Assembly: GCF_001189295.1 (NCBI RefSeq)
Contig: NZ_CP012159.1
Span: 3,980,973 to 4,044,972 of the forward strand
Direction of reading: 5' to 3'
DNA from: Chondromyces crocatus
Lineage (GTDB): Bacteria > Myxococcota_A > Polyangia > Polyangiales > Polyangiaceae
DNA length: 64,000 nt
Of this stretch, positions 17,010 through 26,005 are shown in pieces. A model generated the notes under the pieces. It did no database searches and was not told the DNA's origin. It worked only from the letters and a program-made list of their open reading frames with translations. Made by a program: the position numbers and the translations under genes. How positions within the stretch are numbered: the first letter of the stretch is position 1; each line of letters opens with the position of its first letter.

Positions 17010-19046
17010 TCACGACGACAGCGAGTTCAGGTAACCGCAGAGCCGCTCGATGCTCGGATACTCCCAGAAGACCAGGGGCCCCAGCCGCACCCCCAGCTTG
17101 TCGCCCAGCTCGTGGCTCAAGCTCGCCGCCACCGTCGATTCCAGCCCGTACTGCGTCAACGGCCTCCGTGGATCGATCTCGCTCTCCGCGATGCGCAGCC
17201 GCGCCGCCACCCGCGCGGTGAGCCACCCCTGGAGCGCCTCCCGCGTGCGCGGCCCCTCGGCCACTGCCCCTGGGCCTTCCTGCGCTGGCTCCCTGAGCGA
17301 CACCGACCACTGGCCGACCGCCTCCAGCGTGCCGGCCAGGAAGCGCTTCCGGCACGCCGAGCGCTGTACCTTGCCGCTCGACGTCTTGGGCAGCGTCCCT
17401 GGCGCGAGCAACACCACCGCGTGCACCGCGATCTCGTGCTCCTCGGCGACCGCCTCCCGGATCTGCCCCACCACCGACGGCACCTCCAGATCGGCCACGT
17501 GCACCCGCTCCACCTCGTGCACCACGACGAGCCGCTCCCCCTCGGCCCCCTCGATGGAGAAGGCTGCGCCGAGCCCGGGGCGCAGCATCCCCGAGCTCCG
17601 CTCCACCGTCGCCTCGATGTCCTGCGGATAGTGGTTCCGACCCCGCACGACGATGAGATCCTTCAGACGGCCCGTGACATAGAGCTGCGTCTCCTCCACG
17701 AACCCGAGATCTCCCGTGCGCAGGAAGGTCCGCGCCGTGTCTGGCAGGCGCGCCTGGAACGTCTCCTGCGTCAGCTCCGGCCGGTTCCAGTAGCCGAGCG
17801 CGACACTCTCGCCCGAGAGCCAGATCTCGCCGACCTGCCCCGGCGGGCAAGGGAGGCACGTCTTCGGATCGACGATCCTCACCTCCTGACCGAACCAGGA
17901 ATGCCCACAGCTCACCAGCCGTCGCGCGGCCTGACCAGCCGTCACCTCCTCGATCCGACCTCGTTCGAGCGCCGCGCTGCACACCGCCCGCACGACCGGC
18001 TCGGCCATCGTGTCGTCGCCAGAGATGAGCAGCGTCGACTCTGCCATCCCGTAGCAGGGATACAGCGCGCTCCGCTGAAACCCGAACCGCGCGAACCGCG
18101 CTGCGAACGCATCGAGCACATCGGCCCGCACCGGCTCGGCCCCGTTGTACGCCACCCGCCAGCCCCGCAGATCCACCCCTTCGAGTTGCTCGTCGGTGAT
18201 CTTCCGGACGCACAGGTCATACGCAGAGCTGGGCGCACCGCTCGTCGTCGCCTGGTACGTCGAGATCGCGCGCAGCCACCGCGCCGGCTGCTGGACGAAG
18301 GCGGCCGGAGACATGAAGACGCACGGCGTCCCCAGGTAGAGCGCCTGGAGCACATTCCCGATGAGCCCCATGTCGTGGAACAGCGGCAGCCAGCTCACGT
18401 GCCGCGTCGCGCTCGAGTGCCCGAACGCCGCCGCGATCATCGCCGCGTTGTGCATCAAGTTCCCGTGGCTGAGCATGACCCCCTTGGGCGACCCCAGAGA
18501 GCCCGAGGTGTACTGGAGGAACGCCACCTCCTCGCGGCGCAGCGCAGGCATCCTCCAGGCCTCTGCCAGCGCTTCATCGCCCTCTCCGGGCTCGCCCACG
18601 ACCACCCACCGCGCCGACGCGAGCGCCGAGAACTTGCGGAGCGACTCCTCGATGCGCCCCAGGATCGACGGCGTCACGAGCACCACCTCCGCCTGCGCAT
18701 CCGCAACCAGCGCCTGGAGCCGCTGGAGATGACGCGAACCGCTCCGAGGCGGATACGCCGTGACCGCGACGACCCGCGCATACAGACACCCGAGAAACGC
18801 CACGACGAAGTCGACGTCATTCTCGAACAGCAAGAGCGCCGGCTTCCCCGTGGCCCCGAGCTCCTGCAGCCGGCCCGCCACGGTGCGGACCCGACGATCC
18901 AGCTCCCCGAAGCTCAGCGCCTGCCCCACGGCCTCACCATCGGCCAGGTAGGTGATGGCCTCCGCCTCCGGGCGGCACTCCGCGTGTCCGCGCACGATGT
19001 GGACGAGGGTGCCGCGATGCCCTCCCGACGGGACCGTTGCGCTCAT
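17010..19046 (-). CDS. Fatty-acyl-AMP ligase fused to an acyl carrier protein (FAAL-ACP)
   Basis: 678 residues from the ATG at 19046, which follows GGGGGAAGGAC; a GTG at 19088 would add 14 residues. The body is an ANL-family ligase of the FAAL type: FLQYTSGSLGSPKGVMLSH (P-loop), the segment SWLPLFHDMGLIGN typical of FAALs, YGMAESTLL and TGDLGFV. The last 80 residues are a carrier domain with YGLESTVAA, whose Ser is the phosphopantetheine site (LES in place of the common LDS). FAALs activate a carboxylic acid as the AMP ester and pass it to a carrier protein rather than to CoA. Here the carrier is built in, so the protein could prime a PKS/NRPS or hold a substrate for the adjacent P450. It is divergent from everything upstream and forms an operon with the P450. 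Confidence 0.95.
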   Translation of the reverse strand: MSATVPSGGHRGTLVHIVRGHAECRPEAEAITYLADGEAVGQALSFGELDRRVRTVAGRLQELGATGKPALLLFENDVDFVVAFLGCLYARVVAVTAYPPRSGSRHLQRLQALVADAQAEVVLVTPSILGRIEESLRKFSALASARWVVVGEPGEGDEALAEAWRMPALRREEVAFLQYTSGSLGSPKGVMLSHGNLMHNAAMIAAAFGHSSATRHVSWLPLFHDMGLIGNVLQALYLGTPCVFMSPAAFVQQPARWLRAISTYQATTSGAPSSAYDLCVRKITDEQLEGVDLRGWRVAYNGAEPVRADVLDAFAARFARFGFQRSALYPCYGMAESTLLISGDDTMAEPVVRAVCSAALERGRIEEVTAGQAARRLVSCGHSWFGQEVRIVDPKTCLPCPPGQVGEIWLSGESVALGYWNRPELTQETFQARLPDTARTFLRTGDLGFVEETQLYVTGRLKDLIVVRGRNHYPQDIEATVERSSGMLRPGLGAAFSIEGAEGERLVVVHEVERVHVADLEVPSVVGQIREAVAEEHEIAVHAVVLLAPGTLPKTSSGKVQRSACRKRFLAGTLEAVGQWSVSLREPAQEGPGAVAEGPRTREALQGWLTARVAARLRIAESEIDPRRPLTQYGLESTVAASLSHELGDKLGVRLGPLVFWEYPSIERLCGYLNSLSS

Positions 19047-19446
19047 GTCCTTCCTCCCCCCATCCGTGGGTCCGCAGGCCCGGCTCACCCCGATCGAGGC
19101 GAGCTGCGCGGAGCGGTGTGCGAGCGACGACGCGCCGACGACCAGCGGCCACCGGAAGCGAGGTCAACTCAAGCATGAATGCGGACCCTGGCCACCGTCA
19201 TGTCGACGATTCCGCCGACGAAACGTCGTCCGTCAGAAGCAGACCGCTGGAGCCCGGGCAGCAGGGCAGGGGAGCGCGCGCTGGTCCCGTGAAGGAGTCA
19301 CCGGCCGACCGCGCCGACATACTCCGTGAGCGACTGGCCCGGGGCGCACCAGACGGAAGCTCACACGAACCACCAGGCCCACGAGCGCCGCTCGCTCGGG
19401 CCCCGCGTCAGTCCTGGTGCATCGAGGTATGGCTCACCGGGAGGGA
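19047..19446. other. 400-bp intergenic stretch upstream of the FAAL gene
   Basis: No gene is supported on either strand. It should contain the promoter of the FAAL-P450 operon. No clear sigma-70 or sigma-54 promoter, operator or terminator could be picked out by eye. Confidence 0.5.
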
Positions 19447-19866
19447 TCAGGAGCGGATCTCTTGCCCGGGCCGCGCGGGATCTTCGAGGTGAAGACCTTT
19501 CGCCTGAATCTTGATGACCACCTCGGTGGGAGCCTCCTCCTCACCAACCGACCCGACAGAGATCGATGCGTTGAACATCTCGCTTCCCGGCGTACTGACG
19601 AGTTCCTCCTCGATGAGGACCTCGTAGATGAAATCATTGGGGAGTGGACCTGACGGCTCGAAGCAGATGCTCTTGACCCCGGTGAAGACCAGGTGACCAT
19701 CCGTGATGTCTTCATCCGTGTAGTAGTCCCAGGCTCCGGAAGTGCCTCGAACCCGTGAAATGACATTCACGTGAATGGTCACGCGCTCCCGCCACGAGTC
19801 GATGAAGACGCCCTTGCAGCCGCGATCCCCTAGATAGACGGTCTTCAGGAAATCTCTCGGACCCAT
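19447..19866 (-). CDS. Small conserved hypothetical protein, possibly DUF6258-like
   Basis: 139 residues from the ATG at 19866, preceded by AAGGAG at 6-base spacing; an earlier start at 19902 is possible but unneeded. The N-terminal half (FLKTVYLGDRGCKG, then VTIHVNVISRVRG and WDYYTDEDI) looks like a small beta-rich soluble domain, and I tentatively recall this pattern from the unknown family DUF6258. There is no signal peptide, membrane segment or catalytic motif. It sits alone between the secondary-metabolite genes and a di-heme cytochrome gene on the same strand. Nothing in the sequence gives a function. The coding call itself is supported by codon bias and the ribosome site. Confidence 0.78.
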   Translation of the reverse strand: MGPRDFLKTVYLGDRGCKGVFIDSWRERVTIHVNVISRVRGTSGAWDYYTDEDITDGHLVFTGVKSICFEPSGPLPNDFIYEVLIEEELVSTPGSEMFNASISVGSVGEEEAPTEVVIKIQAKGLHLEDPARPGQEIRS

Positions 19867-20106
19867 CGCTGCTCCTTCCGGGCTGCGCTCACCACGGCTC
19901 ATTGTAGAGCGTGTCGCCCATCTGAGGGTCGAGCGACACCCTTCACGTGAGGCGCTGGTGTATCCGGAGGGGCAGAGGATTCAACATCTCGCTGCCGGTA
20001 CTGCACGGCGTCGGCCGTCGTGACCACCGAGGCGGCGCGAGGCTGGACGATGAAGGCTCGCCGCGGACTCCTGGGCAGAGCCTTGAAAGCCGGCCCCTCG
20101 CCCCGC

Positions 20107-21564
20107 TCAGAGCCGGTTCAGAAAGGCGATCAGATCGCTCTTCTGGTCGGCGCTAAGGGCTTCCGGCGGACCTTCGTGCGCCGGCGGATGGATGGGAGGC
20201 AGGTTGAGCGGCGCGAGCCTTCCCAGCACGAACTGGCTGTAGAAGGTCACCACCGCGTCGAGGTCCCTGGCGCTGTTGTTGTGGAAGTAAGGCGCCGTGC
20301 GGCCGATCCCACGCAGCGTCGGCACGTCGAACGCTTCGAAGTCGTGGGGCTGCCCCGTGATCATGGCGCGCCCTGGATCGCTGGAGAAGATCTGAGGCAC
20401 CAGGTTCGGCCCTGCGATGGGGTTGCCATCGTCGTCGAGTTCGGGGTCGAAATCCGACAGATCATCCCCGTCGAAGGGCGGCGGCGGCGGCGGCAGATCG
20501 ATGACCTTCTTCGTGCGAGAACCGTCCGTGTAGAAGCGGTAGCGGTAGCGAGGAAAGCTGACCGACTTCGTCAGGATCTCGGACTCGGGGTCGACCTGTC
20601 CCAGATACGTGACGAACGCTGAGCCGATGTTCAAGAAGTCGCTGGCCTGATCGGCCGCGAGCACCGGGGTCGGCGGGTCGGTGGCAGGCACCTCGTACAG
20701 CACGTGACCATCGGGCTTGAGAGCAGGAAACAGCAAGTCACGGGCCTCCCGGTTCGTGATGGTCCCCCTGGAGCCCCCGCCATGGCACGCCGCGCACGCG
20801 GCCTCGTACACGGCTCGGCCACGTTGCTCTGCGGGCGTGAGGTCCAGCGCCGCTTCCATGTCGGGCACGTTCTCCGGAGCGACCCCACGCGCCAGGTGCT
20901 CTGCGGCGGCGCGAGCCCGGTCCGAGGTGAACACCTCGCGCTGGAACGCAGCGATGCGCGCGAGCTCGGTCTGGGACACCGTGCCCCCTTCGCTGTGGCT
21001 GATGATGGCAGCTTGCGCTTGCTCTTCCAGCGTCGCCGCACGCCCATCGAACTGGAAAGGCGCGGTCATCGCCGTGTCAGCAATCGAGGGGACCGACCGC
21101 CACACGAACACCTTCCGATCGGGCGGTGTGGTGACGTTGCCCGCATCATCGATCAAGTCCATCGTGTCGGGCACCGTGAGCCACACGCGCACGAGGCCCA
21201 CCTTCAAGTGCTCGAAGGTCAACGTCTCGGCCGTGGGATCGTCGGCGTCGATCGCGCTGAACAGCGGATCGCTCGGGTTCGTCTCCAGCAATCGGGTCAC
21301 GTGCGCGGGCGTCAGCGTGAAGTTGTCCTCTGGCACATGGCAGCTGGCGCAGGAGCGGCCGTTGGTGCCTGGAAAGGCTTGCGTGAAGAGCTGCTCCCCT
21401 GTGAGGTCGTGGCTCAGCGGCCCTGTCTCCTTGCTGGTGCTACAAGCGCCCATCGCGACGAGTGCGATGCCCCCAGCGGCCCAGCCGAGAAGGCCGCTGA
21501 CGAGAATCCGGCGACGTGATCCGGCGAGTGGCTGGTGATCTTCGCGAGATGAATGCTCGATCAT
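20107..21564 (-). CDS. Di-heme cytochrome c peroxidase / MauG-family lipoprotein
   Basis: 485 residues from the ATG at 21564. The open frame runs on to 22398, but that extension overlaps the real kinase gene on the other strand. The N-terminus has SRRRILVSG and a hydrophobic stretch ending in the lipobox AMGACS, so a membrane-anchored periplasmic lipoprotein is predicted. Two haem c sites are present: CASCH and CAACH. Family signatures TAPFQFDGRA with EEQAQAAI, and near the end LRGIGRTAPYFHNNS, match bacterial cytochrome c peroxidases and MauG relatives. A proline-rich and acidic linker around PPPPPPFDGDD is unusual for the family. The function would be peroxide reduction or haem-based oxidation in the periplasm. 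It is divergent from the LytS/LytTR operon with about 240 bp between. Confidence 0.9.
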   Translation of the reverse strand: MIEHSSREDHQPLAGSRRRILVSGLLGWAAGGIALVAMGACSTSKETGPLSHDLTGEQLFTQAFPGTNGRSCASCHVPEDNFTLTPAHVTRLLETNPSDPLFSAIDADDPTAETLTFEHLKVGLVRVWLTVPDTMDLIDDAGNVTTPPDRKVFVWRSVPSIADTAMTAPFQFDGRAATLEEQAQAAIISHSEGGTVSQTELARIAAFQREVFTSDRARAAAEHLARGVAPENVPDMEAALDLTPAEQRGRAVYEAACAACHGGGSRGTITNREARDLLFPALKPDGHVLYEVPATDPPTPVLAADQASDFLNIGSAFVTYLGQVDPESEILTKSVSFPRYRYRFYTDGSRTKKVIDLPPPPPPFDGDDLSDFDPELDDDGNPIAGPNLVPQIFSSDPGRAMITGQPHDFEAFDVPTLRGIGRTAPYFHNNSARDLDAVVTFYSQFVLGRLAPLNLPPIHPPAHEGPPEALSADQKSDLIAFLNRL

Positions 21565-21804
21565 GCTTCGTCCGTCCGAAGGAGGTGGGTGAGCGTCGAG
21601 GATTGGCTGTCGCATCTGGTGTGGTGCTTTGCCATTCGCTACCGACCAACCGTCGCGCGCATCCGACGAACTGAGCCGCCCGATGGACGAACCGGAGGCG
21701 TCGGGACCTGCTGCAAGAACCCGCAACCCTTCACCCTGCGCGATGCGTCGTCGTCTGAGCTGCAACCTTGCGGACTGCGAGCGCGGAAGATATCTGGAGG
21801 CCTC

Positions 21805-22923
21805 ATGGGAGGTCCTGCGGCGCAGCATCTGACGCTCTTCGCGCGACGTCGCTGGCTGGTCGGCATGGCCTTGGCCGTCGTCATCGGGCTGCTGCAGACC
21901 GTCCCTGAATTCCTCGAAGACGAGCGCATCTCGAGCATCGTCCTTCGGTTCATGCTGTGGGTCGTCGAGACGCCGATCCAGGTGCTCGCGCTGTCGGTCA
22001 CGTTTGACCACTGCATCAAGCGGCAGCTCAGCGCCACGAAGGTGGTGGTCGCCTGTGTCCTCGTCGCCGTGGTCATCGGTGTGCTCTCCGCCCTCGCCTT
22101 CGTGTTCGTGTCCGAAGGGCTCCTCGGCTTCGAGCTCGATGAAAAAGGGCCGCTCCCATACCCGCTCGCCGCAGGATTCGGCGCCATGATCGGCATCCTC
22201 ATCGCCGGCATCTGGGGATTTGCCTTCGTGTCTCCGCACCTGACCGAGCAGGCCCAGCTCCGCACCCTCGAAACGGAGCAGCTGCGTTTCGAGGCCGAGC
22301 AGCTCCGGGTTTCGTCGGAGATGGCGCGGCTGCGCTCGCAGCTCGAGCCGCACTTCTTGCTCAATACGCTCAACACCATCGCTGGGCTGGTGACGCAAAA
22401 TCCCCGTGAAGCGCGGCGCCTGCTGGGATGTCTGGGGGACCTGCTCCGGGATTCACTGCAGGGGCACGACGAGATGCAGACCCTCGACCAGGAGGTCACC
22501 TGGCTCCGGCGTTACGCCGAGATCCTCGAATCGCGCCACGGGGATACGCTCCGCTTCGATTGGGACATCCCTCCCGACGCTGGCGGCGTGCTGCTGCCGA
22601 CCCTGCTACTACAGCCCCTGGTGGAGAACGCGGTCCAGCATGGTGCGCTGTGTCGAGGCGGAGGTGGCAGGGTGACCGTACGCGCCACGCTCCAGGCGGT
22701 TGGCGTCGGGTCGAAGCTCGTGTGCACCGTGACGGACAACGGCCCCGGCCTTCCGACGACCGAGCCTCGCTCTGGCGCCGTCGGTCTCCGTGTGGTGCGT
22801 CGTCGCCTCGAACTCCGATGCCCCGGGTCGACCTTGCGCTTGCAGTCGTCGAGCGAAGGAACCTCGGCAATCGTCGAGCTCGCCGTGGCCTCGGTCTCCG
22901 TGACCTCGGAGGGAACGTCATGA
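21805..22923 (+). CDS. LytS-type sensor histidine kinase
   Basis: 372 residues from the ATG at 21805, preceded by CTGGAGG. Four hydrophobic segments fill the first 145 residues (WLVGMALAVVIGLL and similar), followed by a short coiled coil rich in LETEQLRFEAEQL. The His_kinase domain has the phospho-acceptor His183 in LEPHFLLNTLN. The ATPase domain has PLVENAVQHGA and DNGPGLP. This is the LytS/YehU class, with no extracellular sensing domain beyond the membrane loops. The stop overlaps the ATG of the response regulator (ATGA), so the pair is co-translated. The signal is unknown. The divergent cytochrome gene is a possible target. Confidence 0.95.
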   Translation: MGGPAAQHLTLFARRRWLVGMALAVVIGLLQTVPEFLEDERISSIVLRFMLWVVETPIQVLALSVTFDHCIKRQLSATKVVVACVLVAVVIGVLSALAFVFVSEGLLGFELDEKGPLPYPLAAGFGAMIGILIAGIWGFAFVSPHLTEQAQLRTLETEQLRFEAEQLRVSSEMARLRSQLEPHFLLNTLNTIAGLVTQNPREARRLLGCLGDLLRDSLQGHDEMQTLDQEVTWLRRYAEILESRHGDTLRFDWDIPPDAGGVLLPTLLLQPLVENAVQHGALCRGGGGRVTVRATLQAVGVGSKLVCTVTDNGPGLPTTEPRSGAVGLRVVRRRLELRCPGSTLRLQSSSEGTSAIVELAVASVSVTSEGTS

Positions 22924-23702
22924 GCACCGAGGCCGGCGAAAAACTGCGCTCCCTGGTCGTGGAGGACGAGTGGACCGCGCGAAACTACCTCGTCGAGCTT
23001 CTGGACGGCTCCAACCTGGCCGAGGTTGCGGGCGCCGTCGCAACGGCGGAGGAAGCGCGGGAGATCCTGCTCGGCGACGGGCGCCTCGCCTTCGACGTCG
23101 TCTTCCTGGACATCCGGCTCTCCGGCGGCCGCAACGAAGGCCTGGACATCGCGCGCGCGGTCGCGGCGCAGCCCGACCCACCGCTGATCGTCCTCGCCAC
23201 GGCGTTCAACGCCCACGCGCTCGAAGCCTACGACGTCGGTGTCGCCGACTACCTGCTCAAGCCATTCACCGAGCAGCGCGTCGAGCAGTGCTTGCAAAAG
23301 CTCCGGGCCCTCCGCCCGCGGCTACCGCCAGCGGGCCCCGTGCGGATCGCCGCGCGGCGGAAGAAGAGCCTGGTTTTCTTCGAGCGCGATGAGGTGTGGG
23401 CCTTCGAAGCCGCGGAGCGCCTGACCCGGGTCCACACCGCCCACGGCGTCTTCGACGTCGACCTGTCCCTGTCCGCCATCGAAGCCTCCTTCGGCCGTGC
23501 GCTCGTTCGTGTCCACCGCAACTGGCTGGTCAACATGACCCACATCAAGGAGTTCGAGCGCGACCGCAGGACGCGGGTCTGGGTCGGCGAGGGCCTCGTG
23601 GCCGACGGCCGCGGCATCTACGTGCCTGTCGCTCGTGAGCGTGCGCAACAGCTCCGCGATCTGCTGCTCGCGAGCGCGATGGGCCTGCGCCGCACGACCT
23701 GA
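22920..23702 (+). CDS. LytTR-family response regulator
   Basis: 260 residues. The receiver domain starts LRSLVVEDEW, has phospho-acceptor Asp64 in VVFLDIRLSG, Thr in LATAFNAHA and Lys in YLLKPF. The C-terminal LytTR DNA-binding domain has KKSLVFFERDEVWAFEA, then FGRALVRVHRNWLVNM and a typical ending. Members bind paired short direct repeats upstream of target genes. It is translationally coupled to the LytS-type kinase and should be its cognate regulator. Its targets are not evident from the window. Confidence 0.96.
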   Translation: MSTEAGEKLRSLVVEDEWTARNYLVELLDGSNLAEVAGAVATAEEAREILLGDGRLAFDVVFLDIRLSGGRNEGLDIARAVAAQPDPPLIVLATAFNAHALEAYDVGVADYLLKPFTEQRVEQCLQKLRALRPRLPPAGPVRIAARRKKSLVFFERDEVWAFEAAERLTRVHTAHGVFDVDLSLSAIEASFGRALVRVHRNWLVNMTHIKEFERDRRTRVWVGEGLVADGRGIYVPVARERAQQLRDLLLASAMGLRRTT

Positions 23703-24072
23703 GCGCGATTCCTTTCCTCAGCCATACCCCTGATCGGAATTCGCTTCCCGCGGACGTCTCTGCGGGCGCTTCGTGATGGCAATCAGTGCATTGAGCGCAG
23801 GTATGACGTCATTCCCTGTGAATGATCCGGGCCGACCGTCACGCCAGTGTGTGGGCTGCACGCCGGCGTCGTTGCAGCCATCGAGACGATAGCGTCGTCA
23901 GGCGGACCGCGACCGCCGCGTCGAGCCGGCCTCGATGAGGAACCATCCGCAGACGCCCACGGACCTGCCGCTTGGACGCGGTGTTCGCGAGGGGAGCGAC
24001 GAGCGATGCTCGTCGTTCGAGTGCCAACGATCAGACATCACGGGGGGAGCCCGGAATCGCTGGCGAGAAACT
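23703..24072. other. 370-bp intergenic stretch between the LytTR gene and tRNA-Thr
   Basis: No credible coding frame is seen. A weak inverted repeat, CCCGC/GCGGG at 23747-23766, lies 45 bp after the LytTR stop, but no T-tract follows. Nothing else was recognised. Confidence 0.45.
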
Positions 24073-24147
<75 letters not shown>

Positions 24148-24296
24148 ATTCCCTGTAGGGAGCGGCGGGAGACTAGCCGCTCAGTCAGATCTGTCAAGCC
24201 ATCTGGGATGAGGATCGCCATCGTTTCTTCGAATCGTCAGCTTCCTCATCTTCACGAGGCGTCTCTCCAGGCGCCGAGTGCCGGCAGGGGGGCACC

Positions 24297-24905
24297 ATGT
24301 CCGGGGTGAGTTCCAGCGACGTGGACCAGCGAGGGCCTGACGAGGAGCCGCTTCCCGAGGGGGAAGCTCTCGAAACGCGCACCGTTCGGGTGCGTTTCGC
24401 GGCGGGTGTCATGGCGCTACCCGCGTCGGTGGCGTGCATCCGGCTGCCGGAGGACGCGATCCTCCGGTGGCGGGCGATGACGCAGCCTCCGAGCGGGGAT
24501 CGACGCACGCTCGGGGAGATCGCGCCCGGGGAGTGCGTGGTCGTGGGGGTAGGCGGGTCGTGGGAGCAAGGGGTGGCGCTGGGCACCTTGGTCCGGCCGG
24601 GGGACCCGGGGCGCTGGGTCGTCGAGGGGGACGTGCGGGACTATGCCTCCATCGCCGAGGCCGAGCAGGAGCACGGCGCGCTTCTGGCGGGAGAAGCGTG
24701 GACGCCAGCGGCCGGGATCTCGGCGGCTGCCGTGGAGGACGGGCCTTCGCTTGGCGACCCGGTGACCGTCGCGGAGCTCGCCGTCGTGCTCGGATGCGCC
24801 GTCGATGAGGTGGAGGCGCAGGTCGCGTCGCTGCCGCGCTCGTCGTACCTGCGCTTCGTCCAGCGTGCGCTGGCATCACGTGCGGACATGGCCACGGCGC
24901 CGTAG
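24297..24905 (+). CDS. Hypothetical protein, 202 residues
   Basis: The frame has strong G/C third positions, which supports real coding. The start ATG follows a G-rich run (CAGGGGGGC) that may serve as a weak ribosome site. There is no signal peptide or membrane segment. The middle has TLGEIAPGECVVVGVGG and WVVEGDVRDYASIAEAEQEHG. The last 60 residues (DPVTVAELAVVLGCAVDEV and on) read like a small helix-turn-helix or winged domain, of the kind with an initial VTVAELA motif. That reading is only an impression. No family is recognised and no neighbour suggests a job. Confidence 0.62.
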   Translation: MSGVSSSDVDQRGPDEEPLPEGEALETRTVRVRFAAGVMALPASVACIRLPEDAILRWRAMTQPPSGDRRTLGEIAPGECVVVGVGGSWEQGVALGTLVRPGDPGRWVVEGDVRDYASIAEAEQEHGALLAGEAWTPAAGISAAAVEDGPSLGDPVTVAELAVVLGCAVDEVEAQVASLPRSSYLRFVQRALASRADMATAP

Positions 24906-25390
24906 GTTGTCGCAGCCTCTCCGCGGTGTCTCCGAGTCGTCCTTCTGGAGGCACGACGCCGGGGCAGATGCGCGTGCTCGTTCGGATGGAGGTCGGAGGA
25001 GATGAGGAAGGAGCGCCTTCCGTTCACCCCCTGGGACCTCGACGAGGGCACGGACGTCGTCGAGGAGCAGGGAGCTGCGGCCGTGTGGGCGTGAGTCTCC
25101 GCAGAGGGAGCGTGGATTGAGGCTCCGTCGTGGCGGTGGTGGTCTCCTCGGGCGAGTGATGGCCTCGTGTCGTCGGGATGCTGCCTGGCCTGTTCGAGAA
25201 GTCTCCTCGTGTCGACGGAGCATGCGCGCGTGCGTGCGCGTGGCGTGCTTGCTCGGGGGCAAGTCGTGTTGTCGTCGTCGAAGACGGTGTTCTCGCGCTC
25301 AGGCAGTTTGACCGCAGGGACGCGGTGTCGGTGCGATGACACCCGGGAGGGGCTCGTGAGGACGCGCTTGGCGCTCGCGCGACGAGGAAA
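24906..25390. other. 485-bp stretch without a supported gene, leading into the repeat array
   Basis: Several open frames cross this stretch on both strands, but none has a ribosome site or a family-like sequence, and the long ones continue into the repeat array, where no frame meets a stop. It probably holds non-coding leader DNA to the array. No promoter was identified. Confidence 0.5.
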
Positions 25391-26005
25391 GTGTTCGCGT
25401 GGACGTGAAGATCGCTCGTGTGGACACGAAGGAAGTTCGTGCGACGAGAAGATCGTTCGCGTGGACGCGAAGATCGTTCGTGCGACGAGAAGATCGTTCG
25501 CGTGGACGCGAAGATCGTTCGTGCGACGAGAAGATCGTTCGCGTGGACGCGAAGATCGTTCGTGCGACGAGAAGATCGTTCGCGTGGACGCGAAGATCGT
25601 TCGTGAGGACACGAAGGTCGTTTGCGTGGACGCGAAGGAAGTTCGTGCGACGAGAAGATCGTTCGCGTGGACGCGAAGGAAGTTCGTGCGACGAGAAGGT
25701 CGTTTGCGTGGACGAGAAGATCGTTCGCGTGGACGAGAAGATCGTTCGCGTGGACGAGAAGATCGTTCGCGTGGACGCGAAGGAAGTTCGTGCGACGAGA
25801 AGGTCGTTTGCGTGGACGAGAAGATCGTTCGCGTGGACGCGAAGGGTGCTTCGTGAGGACGCGAAGGGTGCTTCGTGAGGACGCGAAGGGTGCTTCGTGA
25901 GGACGCGAAGGGTGCTTCGTGAGGACGCGAAGGGTGCTTCGTGAGGACGCGAAGGGTGCTTCATGAGGACACGAACGATCTTCGCGTCTACGCGAAGCAC
26001 CCTTC
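25391..26005. repeat. Tandem array of about 28 hairpin-forming 20-22 bp units
   Basis: The stretch is built from about 28 consecutive units. Main types are a 21-bp unit (TTCGCGTGGACGCGAAGATCG) alternating with a 20-bp unit (TTCGTGCGACGAGAAGATCG), then variants ending GAAGGAAG or GAAGGTCG, and finally a run of 22-bp units (TTCGTGAGGACGCGAAGGGTGC) at 25851, 25873, 25895, 25917 and 25939. Each unit contains two short inverted repeats, for example CGCG-TGGA-CGCG and CGAA-GATCG-TTCG. The array closes with inverted copies of two unit types at 25973-25988 and 25991-26005. Units of 20, 21 and 22 bp shift the reading frame, so it is unlikely to be coding; long frames here exist only because no unit contains a stop. 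The 279 bp from 26006 to 26284 hold no gene that I can see. Confidence 0.93.

Noticed and set aside
16194-19178. 994-codon open frame on the plus strand across P450 and FAAL genes
   Set aside because: It crosses two clearly recognised genes on the other strand; its sequence is Arg/His/Pro-rich and matches nothing.
21565-22398. N-terminal extension of the di-heme cytochrome frame
   Set aside because: The extension overlaps the LytS-type kinase gene and lies ahead of a proper lipoprotein signal peptide, so the start at 21564 is used.
25391-26005. CRISPR array
   Set aside because: Units follow each other without unique spacers and there are no cas genes nearby.
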